Shown here one piece after another: positions 40,821-51,058 of a DNA stretch of 64,000 nt. The DNA comes from Chryseobacterium sp. c4a. GTDB taxonomy: Bacteria; Bacteroidota; Bacteroidia; Flavobacteriales; Weeksellaceae. Location of the stretch: NCBI RefSeq assembly GCF_009900745.1, contig NZ_WXVU01000005.1, positions 62,001 through 126,000 of the forward strand, read 5' to 3'. The notes under the pieces are model-generated. The model worked only from the letters and a program-made list of their open reading frames with translations. It was not told the DNA's origin and did no database searches. The position numbers and the translations under genes are program-made. Each line of letters starts with the position of its first letter. Position 1 is the stretch's first letter.

Positions 40821-42881
40821 ATGAAAAACTCTATTATTTTTAAATCCTCCTTAGCTGTATTATTTTTTATGGGGGTAGGATTTTCAAATGCACAGAAGAG
40901 AGACGAAGGAAGACCTTCAAAAAAAGTGTGGGAGAAAAGAGAACTTGACTCTAAAGGAACAGAAAAATGCGGAACGGTTGAAAACGAAGAAAACTTACAG
41001 AAGAAGTTTCCGAAAAGATTATCTACAGAACAGTTTGAAGCATGGATTGCTCCTTTAATTGAAAAAGCGAAAGCAGACAAGTCTCAGATTGGGAATGTGA
41101 TTACCATTCCAGTGGTAGTGCACGTTATTCACAGTGGTCAGAATGTAGGGGTTGCTCCTAATATTTCTGATACTCAGGTAATGTCTCAGCTTACTGTAAT
41201 GACTAATGACTACAGAAGAAAAATTAATACTCCGGGGTATAATACCAATCCTGTAGGTGCTGATACTGAAATAGAATTTGTACTTGCAAAAGTAGACCCT
41301 AACGGAAACCCTACCAATGGAATCGACAGAGTAAACCTTTGTAGAGACTACTGGGGAAGAGGTGATGAAAGCCAGGGGTATACCAATTATCTTGACAGTA
41401 TTGTAAAGACTAAAACCATTTGGGATCCAACCCAATATATGAATATGTGGAGCGTGGATTTTGCTGATAATGGTTTATTAGGATACGCTCAGTTTCCTTC
41501 TAATTCCGGGCTAGATGGCCTGAATGCCAATATGGGGCCTGCTATTACAGATGGAGTAGTTGCAGGATATTCTACATTTGGTAGTATGGATTATAATGAT
41601 GGTACATTCATCATGCAGCCTGGCTATGACAGGGGAAGAACAATGACTCACGAAGTTGGTCATTTCCTGGGACTAAGACATATTTGGGGTGATGCCGATT
41701 GTGGTACTGATTTTTGTGATGATACGCCTACGGCACATACTGCAAACTATGAGTGTACCGATCCTATACCGAGTTGTGATAGTCCGAACATTTTTGAAAT
41801 GGTTGAGAATTATATGGACTATACCAATGACACCTGTATGAATATCTATACTAACGACCAGAAAACAAGAATCAGAACGGTAATGAACAATTCTCCAAGA
41901 AGAATGGAGCTGAAAGCATCTACTAAAGATCAGCCAATTGCTTTATTCCCAAATGATGCTGAAATAAAATATGATGGTGGATGTTCAGTAGGTGTTGTGA
42001 ATTGCGGGCAAGGATCATTACGCCTGCTTATCACAAACAGAGGAACCAGTAATTTGACATCAGCTGTAATCTCTTATAGCATGAATGGAGGTGCTGCTCA
42101 GACATATAACTGGACAGGAAATCTTACTCAGGATAAATCAAGTGTGATCAATATTCCTGTTGGTGCATCTATAGCATCTTCACCGGTTTCTTTCTCAATT
42201 ACTTCTGTAAATGGAACTACGGATCAGAGAAGTACTAACAATACTACGACTGGTAACTATGTAAAACCTGTTGCTCCTCAGTATTTTGCAACAACTACAG
42301 TTACCTTTAAGTTGCAAAGAGACAGATGGGGACAGGAGACAAGATGGAATCTTAAAAACAGCGCAGGACAGATTGTAAAATCAGGAAGATATGGTAATAC
42401 CAATACCGGTGCTGCGGATCCACAACTTATTACTCAGGTGTGGGATTTACCTGAGGATTGCTATGTGTTTACAATATCTGATGATTTTGGTGACGGTTTA
42501 ACCGGACAACTGGCAGGCGGAGTAACTGGATATGCAAAACTTACTACTGGTTCTAATGGTACAGGACAGACTATCTTTGAAGTGAATGGTGAATTCTCTT
42601 ATGAAACCAAAGCGTTTACTACAAAAGAAAGTTTATCAACTTCAGAAACAGCTAAGAAAAACACTTTTGGAGTATATCCTAACCCGGTTAATGATATCCT
42701 GAATGTTACAGGTCTTTCTGGAGAATCCCAATTTGAAATTCATAATGCTGTAGGACAGATTGTGAAAAAAGGAAAGATTAATGATAGTAAGATTCATGTA
42801 GCTGATCTTGTAAAAGGAGTGTATGTGATTACAATTAATAATGCTAAAGTTTCAGAGAGCATTAAATTCGTTAAAAAATAA
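40821..42881 (+). CDS. Secreted M43 (pappalysin/cytophagalysin) metalloprotease with T9SS sorting domain
   Basis: A 686-residue extracellular protease. Signal peptide ends GFSNA|Q. The catalytic metzincin zinc site is HEVGHFLGLRH (His277, Glu278, His281, His287), with the Met-turn in NYMDYTND (about 330) and several Cys around it. A CARDB-like domain (about 385-475) and a further beta domain follow. The last ~80 residues form a type A T9SS C-terminal domain (FGVYPNPVNDILNV ... GVYVITINNAKVSESIKFVKK), so it crosses the outer membrane by type IX secretion. A terminator follows. Confidence 0.93.
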   Translation: MKNSIIFKSSLAVLFFMGVGFSNAQKRDEGRPSKKVWEKRELDSKGTEKCGTVENEENLQKKFPKRLSTEQFEAWIAPLIEKAKADKSQIGNVITIPVVVHVIHSGQNVGVAPNISDTQVMSQLTVMTNDYRRKINTPGYNTNPVGADTEIEFVLAKVDPNGNPTNGIDRVNLCRDYWGRGDESQGYTNYLDSIVKTKTIWDPTQYMNMWSVDFADNGLLGYAQFPSNSGLDGLNANMGPAITDGVVAGYSTFGSMDYNDGTFIMQPGYDRGRTMTHEVGHFLGLRHIWGDADCGTDFCDDTPTAHTANYECTDPIPSCDSPNIFEMVENYMDYTNDTCMNIYTNDQKTRIRTVMNNSPRRMELKASTKDQPIALFPNDAEIKYDGGCSVGVVNCGQGSLRLLITNRGTSNLTSAVISYSMNGGAAQTYNWTGNLTQDKSSVINIPVGASIASSPVSFSITSVNGTTDQRSTNNTTTGNYVKPVAPQYFATTTVTFKLQRDRWGQETRWNLKNSAGQIVKSGRYGNTNTGAADPQLITQVWDLPEDCYVFTISDDFGDGLTGQLAGGVTGYAKLTTGSNGTGQTIFEVNGEFSYETKAFTTKESLSTSETAKKNTFGVYPNPVNDILNVTGLSGESQFEIHNAVGQIVKKGKINDSKIHVADLVKGVYVITINNAKVSESIKFVKK

Positions 42882-42903
42882 ATACAACAATATTTAAGCT
42901 GAT

Positions 42904-42934
42904 AAAACCGCCTCTCAATAGGGGCGGTTTTTAT
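42904..42934 (+). terminator. Terminator after the M43 protease gene
   Basis: AAAACCGCC ... GGCGGTTTT forms a 9-bp stem with a loop rich in C, A and T, followed by a T run. Confidence 0.75.
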
Positions 42935-42994
42935 TATTTAAAAACGACTATATTTTTTGAAGGATTAAATTTATTAAAAGAATAAAAAGCATAA

Positions 42995-43031
42995 AAAAAC
43001 CGTTTCATTTTGATCATGAAACGGTTTCTTT
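42995..43031 (-). terminator. Terminator of the DUF493 gene
   Basis: On the minus strand the hairpin AAACCGTTTCAT-N7-ATGAAACGGTTT, flanked by A/T runs, lies directly beyond the stop at 43033. Confidence 0.78.
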
Positions 43032-43032
43032 T

Positions 43033-43344
43033 TTACAATAGAATAACGCCTTCTATTTTTGCTACTTCTTTATAAATTTTCACTACCTGGTTTGCATCTA
43101 GCACAAATGCATTAATGTTGCAGGCTGTGTATTTTCCATTTTTGCTTTCGCGGTTTCCTAATGTAAATTTAATACCATCAAAAACTTTATAAATTTCAGT
43201 TAATTTTGATTGGTCTGTAGGGATGATAAATTTAAATAAATAATCCTCAGGAAAATCATGATGACCTTCCAGTTTCTCCTTTAAAGATTTGTAAAACTCT
43301 TCAGGATTTGCGTGTTGATTTCCTTGTAATATATCCATCTGCAA
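43033..43344 (-). CDS. DUF493 (YbeD-like) family protein
   Basis: A 103-residue ACT-like alpha/beta protein of the DUF493/YbeD family: ANPEEFYKSLKEKLEGHHDFPEDYLFKFIIP, the GNRESKNGKYTACNINAFVLDA strand pair and VVKIYKEVAKIEGVILL. E. coli YbeD sits near lipoate genes and its role is unsettled. ATG 43344 or 43338 could be used. Single gene with its own terminator. Confidence 0.85.
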   Translation of the reverse strand: MQMDILQGNQHANPEEFYKSLKEKLEGHHDFPEDYLFKFIIPTDQSKLTEIYKVFDGIKFTLGNRESKNGKYTACNINAFVLDANQVVKIYKEVAKIEGVILL

Positions 43345-43378
43345 TTGTTAATATAATATAAATATAACGAATTTTTTC

Positions 43379-44050
43379 CTATTTTCCAAACGGCCCTAAT
43401 AGTGATTTAGAGTTCTGATGTTCGTAATCTTCGATGATATTGAAGAGTCCGCTTACCAGCTGCTCCGATGCAAGTTGGCTCAGTCCACCTGCGTTCACTG
43501 TATTTTTATTTCCTCCTAAAAGGTTACCAAGAAAATTACTTCCGGCAAGAGCTGTATTGATTGTTTTTACAATCCCATATTCATTCAGCTTCTCATCTAC
43601 TTTGGGAGCAATAGCTGCAATAAGCTGTTGAGATGTTTTTTCCCTTAGGATCTGTGTTGCAGTAGTTCCGTCAATGATGCGGGTTACATCCTGAGCATTT
43701 AAACTGTTTACAGCTCCTTGTAAGATAGGTTTAGAGGTATTTACAGTATAGGCCGCTGCCTGGGCAATAAAATCTCTTTCTTTGGCAACTAATGAGGGGG
43801 CTACTTTTTCCAGCATAGAGTTGATTTCTCTTAGCTCTTTCGGAAGAGCCTTATCTACCATATTGTTTTGTAGGAAGGCTTCTTTATTGGTATAAACACC
43901 CATTCCTTTATCAATACCATTGAGTAGCATTCTTTTAATAATAGAGAGTCCCATATCGGAAGTGGCCAGTGTTGTACAAGATTGTACGGTGGTCGTAATA
44001 ACAGCACCGGTTCCTATGATAAGAGCCGCTGCAATGATATATTTTTTCAT
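43379..44050 (-). CDS. DUF4197 family protein
   Basis: A 223-residue exported helical protein. The ATG at 44050 starts a signal-like segment ending TTTVQSC (possible lipidation at about residue 25). The DUF4197 domain covers the remainder (SIIKRMLLNGIDKGMGVYTNKEAFLQNNMV, VAKERDFIAQAAAYTVNTSKPI, SGLFNIIEDYEHQNSKSLLGPFGK). The frame reaches 44086, but that extension gives a less plausible N-terminus. Function unknown. Confidence 0.85.
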   Translation of the reverse strand: MKKYIIAAALIIGTGAVITTTVQSCTTLATSDMGLSIIKRMLLNGIDKGMGVYTNKEAFLQNNMVDKALPKELREINSMLEKVAPSLVAKERDFIAQAAAYTVNTSKPILQGAVNSLNAQDVTRIIDGTTATQILREKTSQQLIAAIAPKVDEKLNEYGIVKTINTALAGSNFLGNLLGGNKNTVNAGGLSQLASEQLVSGLFNIIEDYEHQNSKSLLGPFGK

Positions 44051-44398
44051 TGATCTTTTTATTGCTTTTTTCAAAAACTGCACCAAAGGTAAATACTATT
44101 TTGTATTTAACAAAATATTAATGATTAGTGAATTATTTGGTGATCTTTTTTGTGAAAATCCTGATTTTGCCTTTGAAGATATGGTGGTGAAATGATAATT
44201 ATTTTGGTTTTTAATTTGCAAAATATAATATTGTTGAGTTTTTTATTTAAAAAAATATAATATTTTTTGAATTTTTAAGATATGTTAACATGTTTCGGTT
44301 TTTTTTCTATTTTTGGCTAATGTCTTCATTTGAGAAATTGAATGCTTCAAAATGAGACAATGTTGAAAATCTGATTGTACGAATAAAATTGAAACTAT
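44051..44398. other. 348-base A+T-rich spacer upstream of the SusC gene
   Basis: It separates divergent transcripts. A 23-codon open stretch from ATG 44120 to TGA ending 44194 has no recognisable product and no clear ribosome site, so it is probably chance. TTTTGG about 44322-44327 and TTCATTTG about 44337-44344 form a weak promoter-like pair for SusC. No regulator gene or repeat is seen here. Confidence 0.4.
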
Positions 44399-47212
44399 AT
44401 GAAACAAAGTAATGTAAAATATTCATGTCTCATTGCTGTTCTTTACTTCGGTATGAATGTCAATGCTCAGACTAAACCTAAAGATACTACTGCCAAAGAG
44501 CAGAAGATCGAAGAGGTGGTTCTGATTGGATATGGATCTCAGAAAAAAGAAAACGTGACCGGTAGTATCGGGGTCGTTTCTGCTAAAGATCTGGCTAATA
44601 AACCTAATGCCAATCCTCTTAGTTCTATACAAGGAAAAGTAGCTGGGGTTCAGATATTAAATTCCGGAGCACCGGGAGGCTCGCCAAGAGTGGATATCAG
44701 AGGTATTGGATCATTGACAGGTAAGACCGTTTTTATTGTAGATGGAATGATTACCGATGATATTTCTTTCTTAGGCCCTCAGGATATTGAATCTATGAGT
44801 ATTTTGAAAGACCCTTCGAGTTTGGCCATTTATGGAGCAAGAGCATCCAATGGTGCTGTGATCATTAAAACCAAAACAGGAAGAGGAAAAAAACCGGTTT
44901 TCAATTTTAACTCCTATTTAGGAATTAAAACGGTAACGAATGTTCCTAAAATGGTTAATTCGGATCAGTATATACAGTTGTATAATGAGAAACTGATTAA
45001 CGATAGTGCAATAGATCCTGTGTTTTTAGACAGATCGTCATATCCTGCTGATACCGATTGGTTTAAGCAAATTTTTAGAACAAGTATTATCAACTCTAAC
45101 GATATTTCTGCTGCAGGATCGCTTGGAAAACTGAATTATTATGTAAGTGCAGGAAACCTACAGGATGAAGGAAACCTGGCTGCAGGACAAGGAATTAACT
45201 CAGGAAGCGGATTTAACAGATTTACTACCAAAGTGAATCTTAGTTATAAAATCACGGATAATATTACGATCGGAAACAATTTCACTTTTTCAAAAATGCG
45301 TACCGATAATGCGCTGAACCCTTTATTGGATGCTTATACAGCACCACCTATTAATCCGATCATCAATCCTTCTACAGGGGATTACCAATATTTTAAAATT
45401 CCTAACTCCAGAGCAAAATTAGATTTATACAGATCCCAAACCAGAGATGAAAGATTGTTGAATAATATCTGGGGAGAATATAAATTTTTGAAAGATTTTA
45501 CTTTACGAATCAGTTATAGTACAGACAATATAAATTCGAATAAGTACGAATTTACTCCAACATTCTTGTATGCTCCTATTTCTGTGCAAACACCCAATAA
45601 ATTGGTGACAAGAGATTCCAGAACGAGAAATTATATCTGGGATAATACATTAAGCTGGAAAAAAGGGTTTGGCAATCATAATCTAGAAGTATTAGCAGGT
45701 TTTTCCAGAACAAGAAACTCTTACTCTCAAGCCTATGCAGAAGCATTAAATGTAAACTACAACGGAAACAATTCTTCTCTGGATATTTCTAAGGGAACAG
45801 ACATTTATCGAACAAATTTTGAATATAAAGGAAGAGATGTTATTCCGTATCATGATAGAATTCAATCTTTTTTTGGAAGAGTTAATTATGATTATGATGG
45901 AAAATACTTAGTGAATGCTTCGATTCGTAGAGATGGTACGTCTAAATATTCTGCGAATGACAGATCCCGTGTATTTCCGGCAGTAAGTGCTGGATGGGTG
46001 ATTTCCAGAGAAAACTTTATGAGCCAGCAGAATGTTGTTAACCTTTTAAAATTAAGAGGAAGCTGGGGTAAACTTGGAAACCCGGATGTGCAGAGAGAAT
46101 ATACATTGAATACTACTATTCTTGATGCTGGAGCCTATTTCGGAAATTCCGGATATCCTGCACAAACAATAGACAGGGTGATAGATCCGAATATTGGCTG
46201 GGAAACCACAACAGGTAAAGATTTTGGATTGGAAATGGCCATGTTCAATAATAAACTTAAAATTGATGCTACTTACTTTGATAAAGATACCAAAGACGTA
46301 GTATATGGAATTGTTCAGGGAGCCGTTTCTGGTGCTTCTAACTGGAGTAACTATGTTACCAATGCTTATTCTTTTAATAACAAAGGATTTGAATTATCAG
46401 TCAGCTATGATGCTAAGATCAATGATCATATAAAGTTTGGGATCTATGGAAACATGACGACCCTTAAAAATAGAATTACTTCTGTAGCTAATAATTCTTA
46501 TTTCAATGCAGGAGCAAGTCTATTTGGTAATTCGATCATTAGACTAGAAGAAGGACAGGCGGTAGGTTCTTATTATGGATATCAGGTAGTAGGTGTTTTC
46601 CAGAGTAAGGAAGAAGTAAATGCCTCTGCTGTTCAGAACGGAGCACAAGCCGGAGGATTTAAATTTGCAGATCTTGACGGAAATGGTGTAATAGACGTAA
46701 GAGATAAAACATTTTTAGGAAGTCCTATTCCAAAAGGAACGTATGGATTTGGATTGAATATGAATGTATACGACTTTGACTTCGCTATTGATTTCCAAGG
46801 TGTTTTTGGGAACAAAATTTACAATTACAACAGAGAGCAGCGTTATGGAAACGAAAGCTGGGATCTGGATTTCTATAATAACAGATGGCATGGTGCAGGA
46901 ACATCCAATATGTATCCGATGGCAACCAATAACCAGGCTATTATTTTACCCAATAGCTTCTATGTAGAAGACGGAAGTTACATAAGAATCAGAAATATCC
47001 AAGTGGGGTATAACTTACCTACATCATTTGCAAAATCAATGGCTATTACCAAATTGAGATTATATGTAAGCGCTCAAAACCCTTGGACTAGCTTCAAATA
47101 TAACGGATTCTCACCTGAAATCTTAAATACCGACAGAGTACAGATGGGTGTGGATAATAACATCTATCCAATTTCAGCAATTTATACTGTTGGGCTTAAT
47201 TTAACATTTTAA
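44399..47212 (+). CDS. SusC/RagA-family TonB-dependent outer-membrane transporter
   Basis: A 937-residue transporter that imports oligosaccharides with its SusD partner. Signal peptide ends GMNVNA|Q. There is no N-terminal carboxypeptidase-like domain; the TonB-box region EEVVLIGYGSQKKENVTGSI starts at about residue 37, followed by the plug (GKVAGVQILNSGAPGGSPRVDIRG, SILKDPSSLAIYGARASNGAVIIKTK) and a 22-strand barrel ending SAIYTVGLNLTF. The terminal aromatic residue is typical of outer-membrane barrels. The SusD gene follows after 12 bases. It begins the polysaccharide utilisation locus. Confidence 0.96.
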   Translation: MKQSNVKYSCLIAVLYFGMNVNAQTKPKDTTAKEQKIEEVVLIGYGSQKKENVTGSIGVVSAKDLANKPNANPLSSIQGKVAGVQILNSGAPGGSPRVDIRGIGSLTGKTVFIVDGMITDDISFLGPQDIESMSILKDPSSLAIYGARASNGAVIIKTKTGRGKKPVFNFNSYLGIKTVTNVPKMVNSDQYIQLYNEKLINDSAIDPVFLDRSSYPADTDWFKQIFRTSIINSNDISAAGSLGKLNYYVSAGNLQDEGNLAAGQGINSGSGFNRFTTKVNLSYKITDNITIGNNFTFSKMRTDNALNPLLDAYTAPPINPIINPSTGDYQYFKIPNSRAKLDLYRSQTRDERLLNNIWGEYKFLKDFTLRISYSTDNINSNKYEFTPTFLYAPISVQTPNKLVTRDSRTRNYIWDNTLSWKKGFGNHNLEVLAGFSRTRNSYSQAYAEALNVNYNGNNSSLDISKGTDIYRTNFEYKGRDVIPYHDRIQSFFGRVNYDYDGKYLVNASIRRDGTSKYSANDRSRVFPAVSAGWVISRENFMSQQNVVNLLKLRGSWGKLGNPDVQREYTLNTTILDAGAYFGNSGYPAQTIDRVIDPNIGWETTTGKDFGLEMAMFNNKLKIDATYFDKDTKDVVYGIVQGAVSGASNWSNYVTNAYSFNNKGFELSVSYDAKINDHIKFGIYGNMTTLKNRITSVANNSYFNAGASLFGNSIIRLEEGQAVGSYYGYQVVGVFQSKEEVNASAVQNGAQAGGFKFADLDGNGVIDVRDKTFLGSPIPKGTYGFGLNMNVYDFDFAIDFQGVFGNKIYNYNREQRYGNESWDLDFYNNRWHGAGTSNMYPMATNNQAIILPNSFYVEDGSYIRIRNIQVGYNLPTSFAKSMAITKLRLYVSAQNPWTSFKYNGFSPEILNTDRVQMGVDNNIYPISAIYTVGLNLTF

Positions 47213-47224
47213 CAAGAAAGAATT

Positions 47225-48640
47225 ATGAAAAAGATATTTTTATCAATCGCATTATTATCACTTGCAGCAAGCTGTAATGATTATTTAGATATAAAACAGG
47301 AAGGATATACGGAGGCTGCATCATTCTTCAAAACGCAGGATGATGCCATACAGGCAACAAGTGCTATTTATAGCTTTCTGAGAAGTTGGGAAAATTCGGC
47401 TTTTCCATATCAGTTTGTATTTGGAGTACCGGCAGATGATGTGGTTAAAGGATCTAACCCCGGAGATGCTTCTTTTATCAATGTATATGATAATTTTACT
47501 TATACTGTTAGTGATGAAGGGATCAGAGGATATTGGATCGGTCAGTGGCAAGGACTAAACAGTTGTAATCAGGTGATTACCAATGTTCCGAAAATTGATA
47601 TGGATTCAGCCCTAAAAACAAGGTTGGTTGCTGAAGCAAAGATGTTGAGAGCATATATGTATTTTAACTTAGTAAGAATATATGGTGGTGTTCCTATTTT
47701 TGATGGACTTCAATCCAATTATAAAATTCCTAGAAACTCAGTAGAAGAAGTATATAACTTTATTATCTCTGATCTTACCAGCGCGGCAGCAATTCTTCCT
47801 CAGACCTATCCTGCTTCTGATTTGGGAAGAGTAACAAAAGGTGCAGCATTAGGCTTGCTTGCCAAGGTATATCTTTATAAAAAAGACTGGCAAAAAGCAT
47901 ATGATACCTCTAATCAGGTAATGGCGATGGGGTATGATTTAGATCCTGATTTCAACCATGTATTCAGACCATCAGGTGAATTTGGAAAAGAATCTGTTTT
48001 TGAAGTAAACTGTGATTGTATCCCTCCATTGAAAGGAAGTCAGTATGCAGAAGTACAGGGGGTAAGAGACCAGTTTGGCTGGGGCTTCTTTACTCCTTCA
48101 AGCGCTCTTGAAAATGCATTTGAACCTGGAGATATCCGAAAAGAACTGACTATACTTAGAAACGGAGAAACGACTCCGGAAGGAGATTTAATTGCGATGG
48201 GTGATCCTCAGTCCGTGACTACTTATAACCAAAAAGTATACGTACCAAAAGCATTGAATAAGAGTGCTTGTGGATACGGATCTATTCAGAATATCAGAAT
48301 TTTAAGATTTGCAGAAATTCTTCTGATCAATGCAGAGGCCGCCAATGAACTTGGGAACACTGCTGCAGCGACTACGAATCTTAATAGAGTAAGAGCTAGA
48401 GCAAAATTAGCAGGAACTACTGCTGCAACACAAGTAGCTCTTAGAACCGCTATCTGGAATGAACGTAGAGTAGAATTAGCTATGGAAGGAGATCGTTTTG
48501 TAGATCTTGTAAGAACAGGACAAGCGGCTACAGTACTTGCTCCTTATGGATTCAAGACGGGGAAAAATGAATTATTCCCAATTCCATTTGATGCGATCAC
48601 TGAAAGTGCTGGTGTATTTACACAGAACCCAGGATATTAA
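47225..48640 (+). CDS. SusD/RagB-family glycan-binding lipoprotein
   Basis: A 471-residue outer-membrane lipoprotein (lipobox LAASC, Cys17) that caps the SusC barrel and binds glycan at the cell surface. SusD-type TPR repeats run through the N-terminal half (AKMLRAYMYFNLVRIYGGVPIF, AALGLLAKVYLYKKDWQKAYD), and the C-terminal half holds ILLINAEAANELGN and AIWNERRVELAMEGDRFVDLVRTG. It is co-transcribed with SusC. The glycan specificity is inferred only from the neighbouring hydrolases. Confidence 0.95.
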   Translation: MKKIFLSIALLSLAASCNDYLDIKQEGYTEAASFFKTQDDAIQATSAIYSFLRSWENSAFPYQFVFGVPADDVVKGSNPGDASFINVYDNFTYTVSDEGIRGYWIGQWQGLNSCNQVITNVPKIDMDSALKTRLVAEAKMLRAYMYFNLVRIYGGVPIFDGLQSNYKIPRNSVEEVYNFIISDLTSAAAILPQTYPASDLGRVTKGAALGLLAKVYLYKKDWQKAYDTSNQVMAMGYDLDPDFNHVFRPSGEFGKESVFEVNCDCIPPLKGSQYAEVQGVRDQFGWGFFTPSSALENAFEPGDIRKELTILRNGETTPEGDLIAMGDPQSVTTYNQKVYVPKALNKSACGYGSIQNIRILRFAEILLINAEAANELGNTAAATTNLNRVRARAKLAGTTAATQVALRTAIWNERRVELAMEGDRFVDLVRTGQAATVLAPYGFKTGKNELFPIPFDAITESAGVFTQNPGY

Positions 48641-48707
48641 CCAATAACCAAAAACTAGAGGAGAGTGAAAATTCTCCTCTAATTTTATAACCCATAACCC
48701 GATACCA

Positions 48708-50099
48708 ATGAAAAGGACTCTATTATCAATTGCCGTAACTTCTTTATTCTTTACTTATTCTTGCAAAAATGCCCAGATTTTAAAACCGGAAACGGGTAAG
48801 AATAATGTAGTTAAAAGTACAGTCACAGACGAACAGCTAATGGATAAGGTGCAGAAGGATGCATTAAAATACTTTTGGGACTATGCAGAGCCCAATTCTA
48901 TGCTGGGAAGAGAGCGTTACCATGAAGATGATATTTATCCGGATCATGATAAGCATGTGATTACCACTGGAGGATCAGGCTTTGGATTAGCAACCTTATT
49001 GGTAGGAGTGGAAAGAGGGTTTGTCCCAAGAAAAGAAGCCGTAAAAAGACTTACTCATATCATGGATTTTCTGGCTAAAGCAGATCGTCATAAAGGAGCG
49101 TGGTCGCATTGGATCAATGGGGAAACAGGTAAAACAGTTCCTTTCGGAAAGAAAGATAATGGCGGAGATCTTGTAGAAACAGCATTTCTTACTTCAGGGA
49201 TATTAATGGTTCGTGAATACTTCAAAAATGGAAACGCAGAAGAAAAAGCATTAGCCGCAAAATGTGATGAACTTTGGAAAGGAATTCAATGGAACTGGTA
49301 TACCAAAGGAGGAGAAAAAGTACTGTATTGGCACTGGTCACCGGAATACCAATGGGAAATGAATTTCCCACTTGAAGGCTATAATGAATGTCTGATTACT
49401 TATATCCTGGCTGCATCTTCACCTACTTATTCCATAGATGCCGAAACTTATTATAAAGGCTGGACCAGAAATGGAACCTACCTTACAGACAAAACAAAAT
49501 ACGGATTACCTCTGTATGTAAAACATAACTATGCCGAAGAATACGGCGGGCCACTTTTCTGGGCTCAATATTCATATATCGGACTTGACCCGACAGGATT
49601 ATCCGATAAACTAGTGAAAAACTACTTTGATATTAATAAAAATCAAACCCTTATCGATTATAAATACTGCGTCGAAAACCCTAAACAATGGAAAGGCTAT
49701 GGGCCAAATTATTGGGGACTAACAGCAGGATATACAAGAAACGAAGATGGAAGTACAGGCTATACCGCTCATATGCCAGGTAATGATAATGGAGTAATAA
49801 CTCCTACAGCAGCTTTGAGTAGTTTTCCATACACCCCAAAAGAATCTATGGATTTTCTGAGATTTATTTATACTCAGAAACCTGAATTTATAGGTTCAGC
49901 AGGGCCTTATGATGCAACATCTATCAATTACAACAATTGGTTTACCCCAAGATATCTGGCAATTGATCAGGGAACAATAGCACCCATGATCGAAAATTAC
50001 AGAACAGGATTTCTCTGGAAGCTATTTATGAATGCTCCGGAAATTCAAAAAGGATTGAAGAAGCTAAGCTTTCAATCTACAAAATATGGAATCAAATAA
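48708..50099 (+). CDS. GH144-type endo-beta-1,2-glucanase (glycoamylase-like family) lipoprotein
   Basis: A 463-residue lipoprotein (lipobox FTYSC) of the putative glycoamylase family (PF10091), which includes the GH144 endo-beta-1,2-glucanases of Bacteroidota. An (alpha/alpha)6 barrel is seen with IYPDHDKHVITTGGSGFGLA, DFLAKADRHKGAWSHWINGETG, GDLVETAFLTSGILMV, YWHWSPEYQWEMNFPLEGYNE and the late INYNNWFTPRYLAIDQGTIAPMIENYRTG. It should cut beta-1,2-glucan into short sophorooligosaccharides in the periplasm or on the surface. Other glucanase activity is possible. Confidence 0.82.
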   Translation: MKRTLLSIAVTSLFFTYSCKNAQILKPETGKNNVVKSTVTDEQLMDKVQKDALKYFWDYAEPNSMLGRERYHEDDIYPDHDKHVITTGGSGFGLATLLVGVERGFVPRKEAVKRLTHIMDFLAKADRHKGAWSHWINGETGKTVPFGKKDNGGDLVETAFLTSGILMVREYFKNGNAEEKALAAKCDELWKGIQWNWYTKGGEKVLYWHWSPEYQWEMNFPLEGYNECLITYILAASSPTYSIDAETYYKGWTRNGTYLTDKTKYGLPLYVKHNYAEEYGGPLFWAQYSYIGLDPTGLSDKLVKNYFDINKNQTLIDYKYCVENPKQWKGYGPNYWGLTAGYTRNEDGSTGYTAHMPGNDNGVITPTAALSSFPYTPKESMDFLRFIYTQKPEFIGSAGPYDATSINYNNWFTPRYLAIDQGTIAPMIENYRTGFLWKLFMNAPEIQKGLKKLSFQSTKYGIK

Positions 50100-50216
50100 T
50101 AAAGATATATCTCATTGATTTAGCAGGTGGCAAAGGTTTTATATGATCATTTAATCCCAGTAATTTGCTCAATCCGCACAATCTGCAATACAAATAAAAA
50201 TAGGCAGCAGTCATAT

Positions 50217-50272
50217 AAATGGGCTTTAGCCCATTTAAAATAAACAAAAACCAAATCCAATGGCTTTAGCCA
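50217..50272. repeat. GGCTTTAGCC-type REP element
   Basis: Palindrome AAATGGGCTTTAGCCCATTT (50217-50236) followed by TGGCTTTAGCCA (50261-50272). The same two-hairpin design appears in the direct repeats at 54780 and 57209, suggesting a dispersed family. The gap 50100-50287 contains no gene. Confidence 0.6.
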
Positions 50273-50287
50273 AAACCAAATAACACT

Positions 50288-50989
50288 ATGAAATTAAAAC
50301 ATATTCCCTTTTTATTGCTTCCGTTTTCCCTACAGCTGAATGCTCAGGAAATCAAAGCTGAATTGAACAAAGAGGTAAAACGTCAGGAGAAAATGTCCTA
50401 TATACTGGATTATCCTCAAAATGTCAAAGGAAATGTCCCCTTGATCGTTTTTCTTCATGGCTCAGGAGAAAGAGGAAATAACCTTGAGTTGGTAAAAGCG
50501 CACAGCCCATTCACCTATAAAAATTTGATCAAAGAACCCGTAGCCATTTTAGCACCGCAATGTCCGGCAGATAGCTGGTGGGATACTGTCACAATATATA
50601 ATCTGATTAAAGAAATTCAGAAAAAATATAAAATTGATGCCTCCAGAATTTACCTTACAGGACTTTCTATGGGCGGATGGGGAACTTTAAAGCTGGCGAT
50701 GGAACATCCTGAGATGTTTGCCGCTGTAGTTTCAGTTTGTGCCCCTACAGATCAGGTGATGACCGCCAATATTCAACAATTTAAAGATTTGAATATGAAA
50801 ATATTCCACGGAGGAATGGATGATATTGTATTGCCGGAAAATGCTTTTAAATTTTATCAAAAGCTTCACCCCGTGAATCCAACAGCAGAATTAGTGATTT
50901 TCTCGAATGATAATCATAATTCTTGGGATTCTACGTATTCAAATCCACAGTTGTACGAATGGATGCTGTCTAAAAAGAAAAATAAATAA
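50288..50989 (+). CDS. Secreted prolyl-oligopeptidase-like alpha/beta hydrolase (esterase)
   Basis: A 233-residue exported alpha/beta hydrolase (signal peptide ends LQLNA|Q). Triad candidates: Ser127 in TGLSMGGWG, Asp178 or Asp179 in HGGMDDIV and His210 in SNDNHNSWD; the oxyanion loop is FLHGSGERG. It belongs to the phospholipase/carboxylesterase or PHB-depolymerase-like group, often found in glycan loci as an esterase removing acyl groups. Here it lies between the GH144 and GH3 genes of the PUL, consistent with de-esterifying a substituted glucan. Confidence 0.85.
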   Translation: MKLKHIPFLLLPFSLQLNAQEIKAELNKEVKRQEKMSYILDYPQNVKGNVPLIVFLHGSGERGNNLELVKAHSPFTYKNLIKEPVAILAPQCPADSWWDTVTIYNLIKEIQKKYKIDASRIYLTGLSMGGWGTLKLAMEHPEMFAAVVSVCAPTDQVMTANIQQFKDLNMKIFHGGMDDIVLPENAFKFYQKLHPVNPTAELVIFSNDNHNSWDSTYSNPQLYEWMLSKKKNK

Positions 50990-51058
50990 AAAGACAAGTT
51001 CTCCATAACAAAAGAAAACGAGACAAAAATCAAAACAATAATATAAGAAGATAGATTT

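Noticed and set aside
40799..41435. Minus-strand frames opposite the M43 protease start
   Set aside because: They are shadows of a clear signal peptide and metalloprotease reading frame.
44120..44194. 23-codon open frame upstream of SusC
   Set aside because: Very short, no ribosome-binding context, no recognisable product; chance in A+T-rich DNA.
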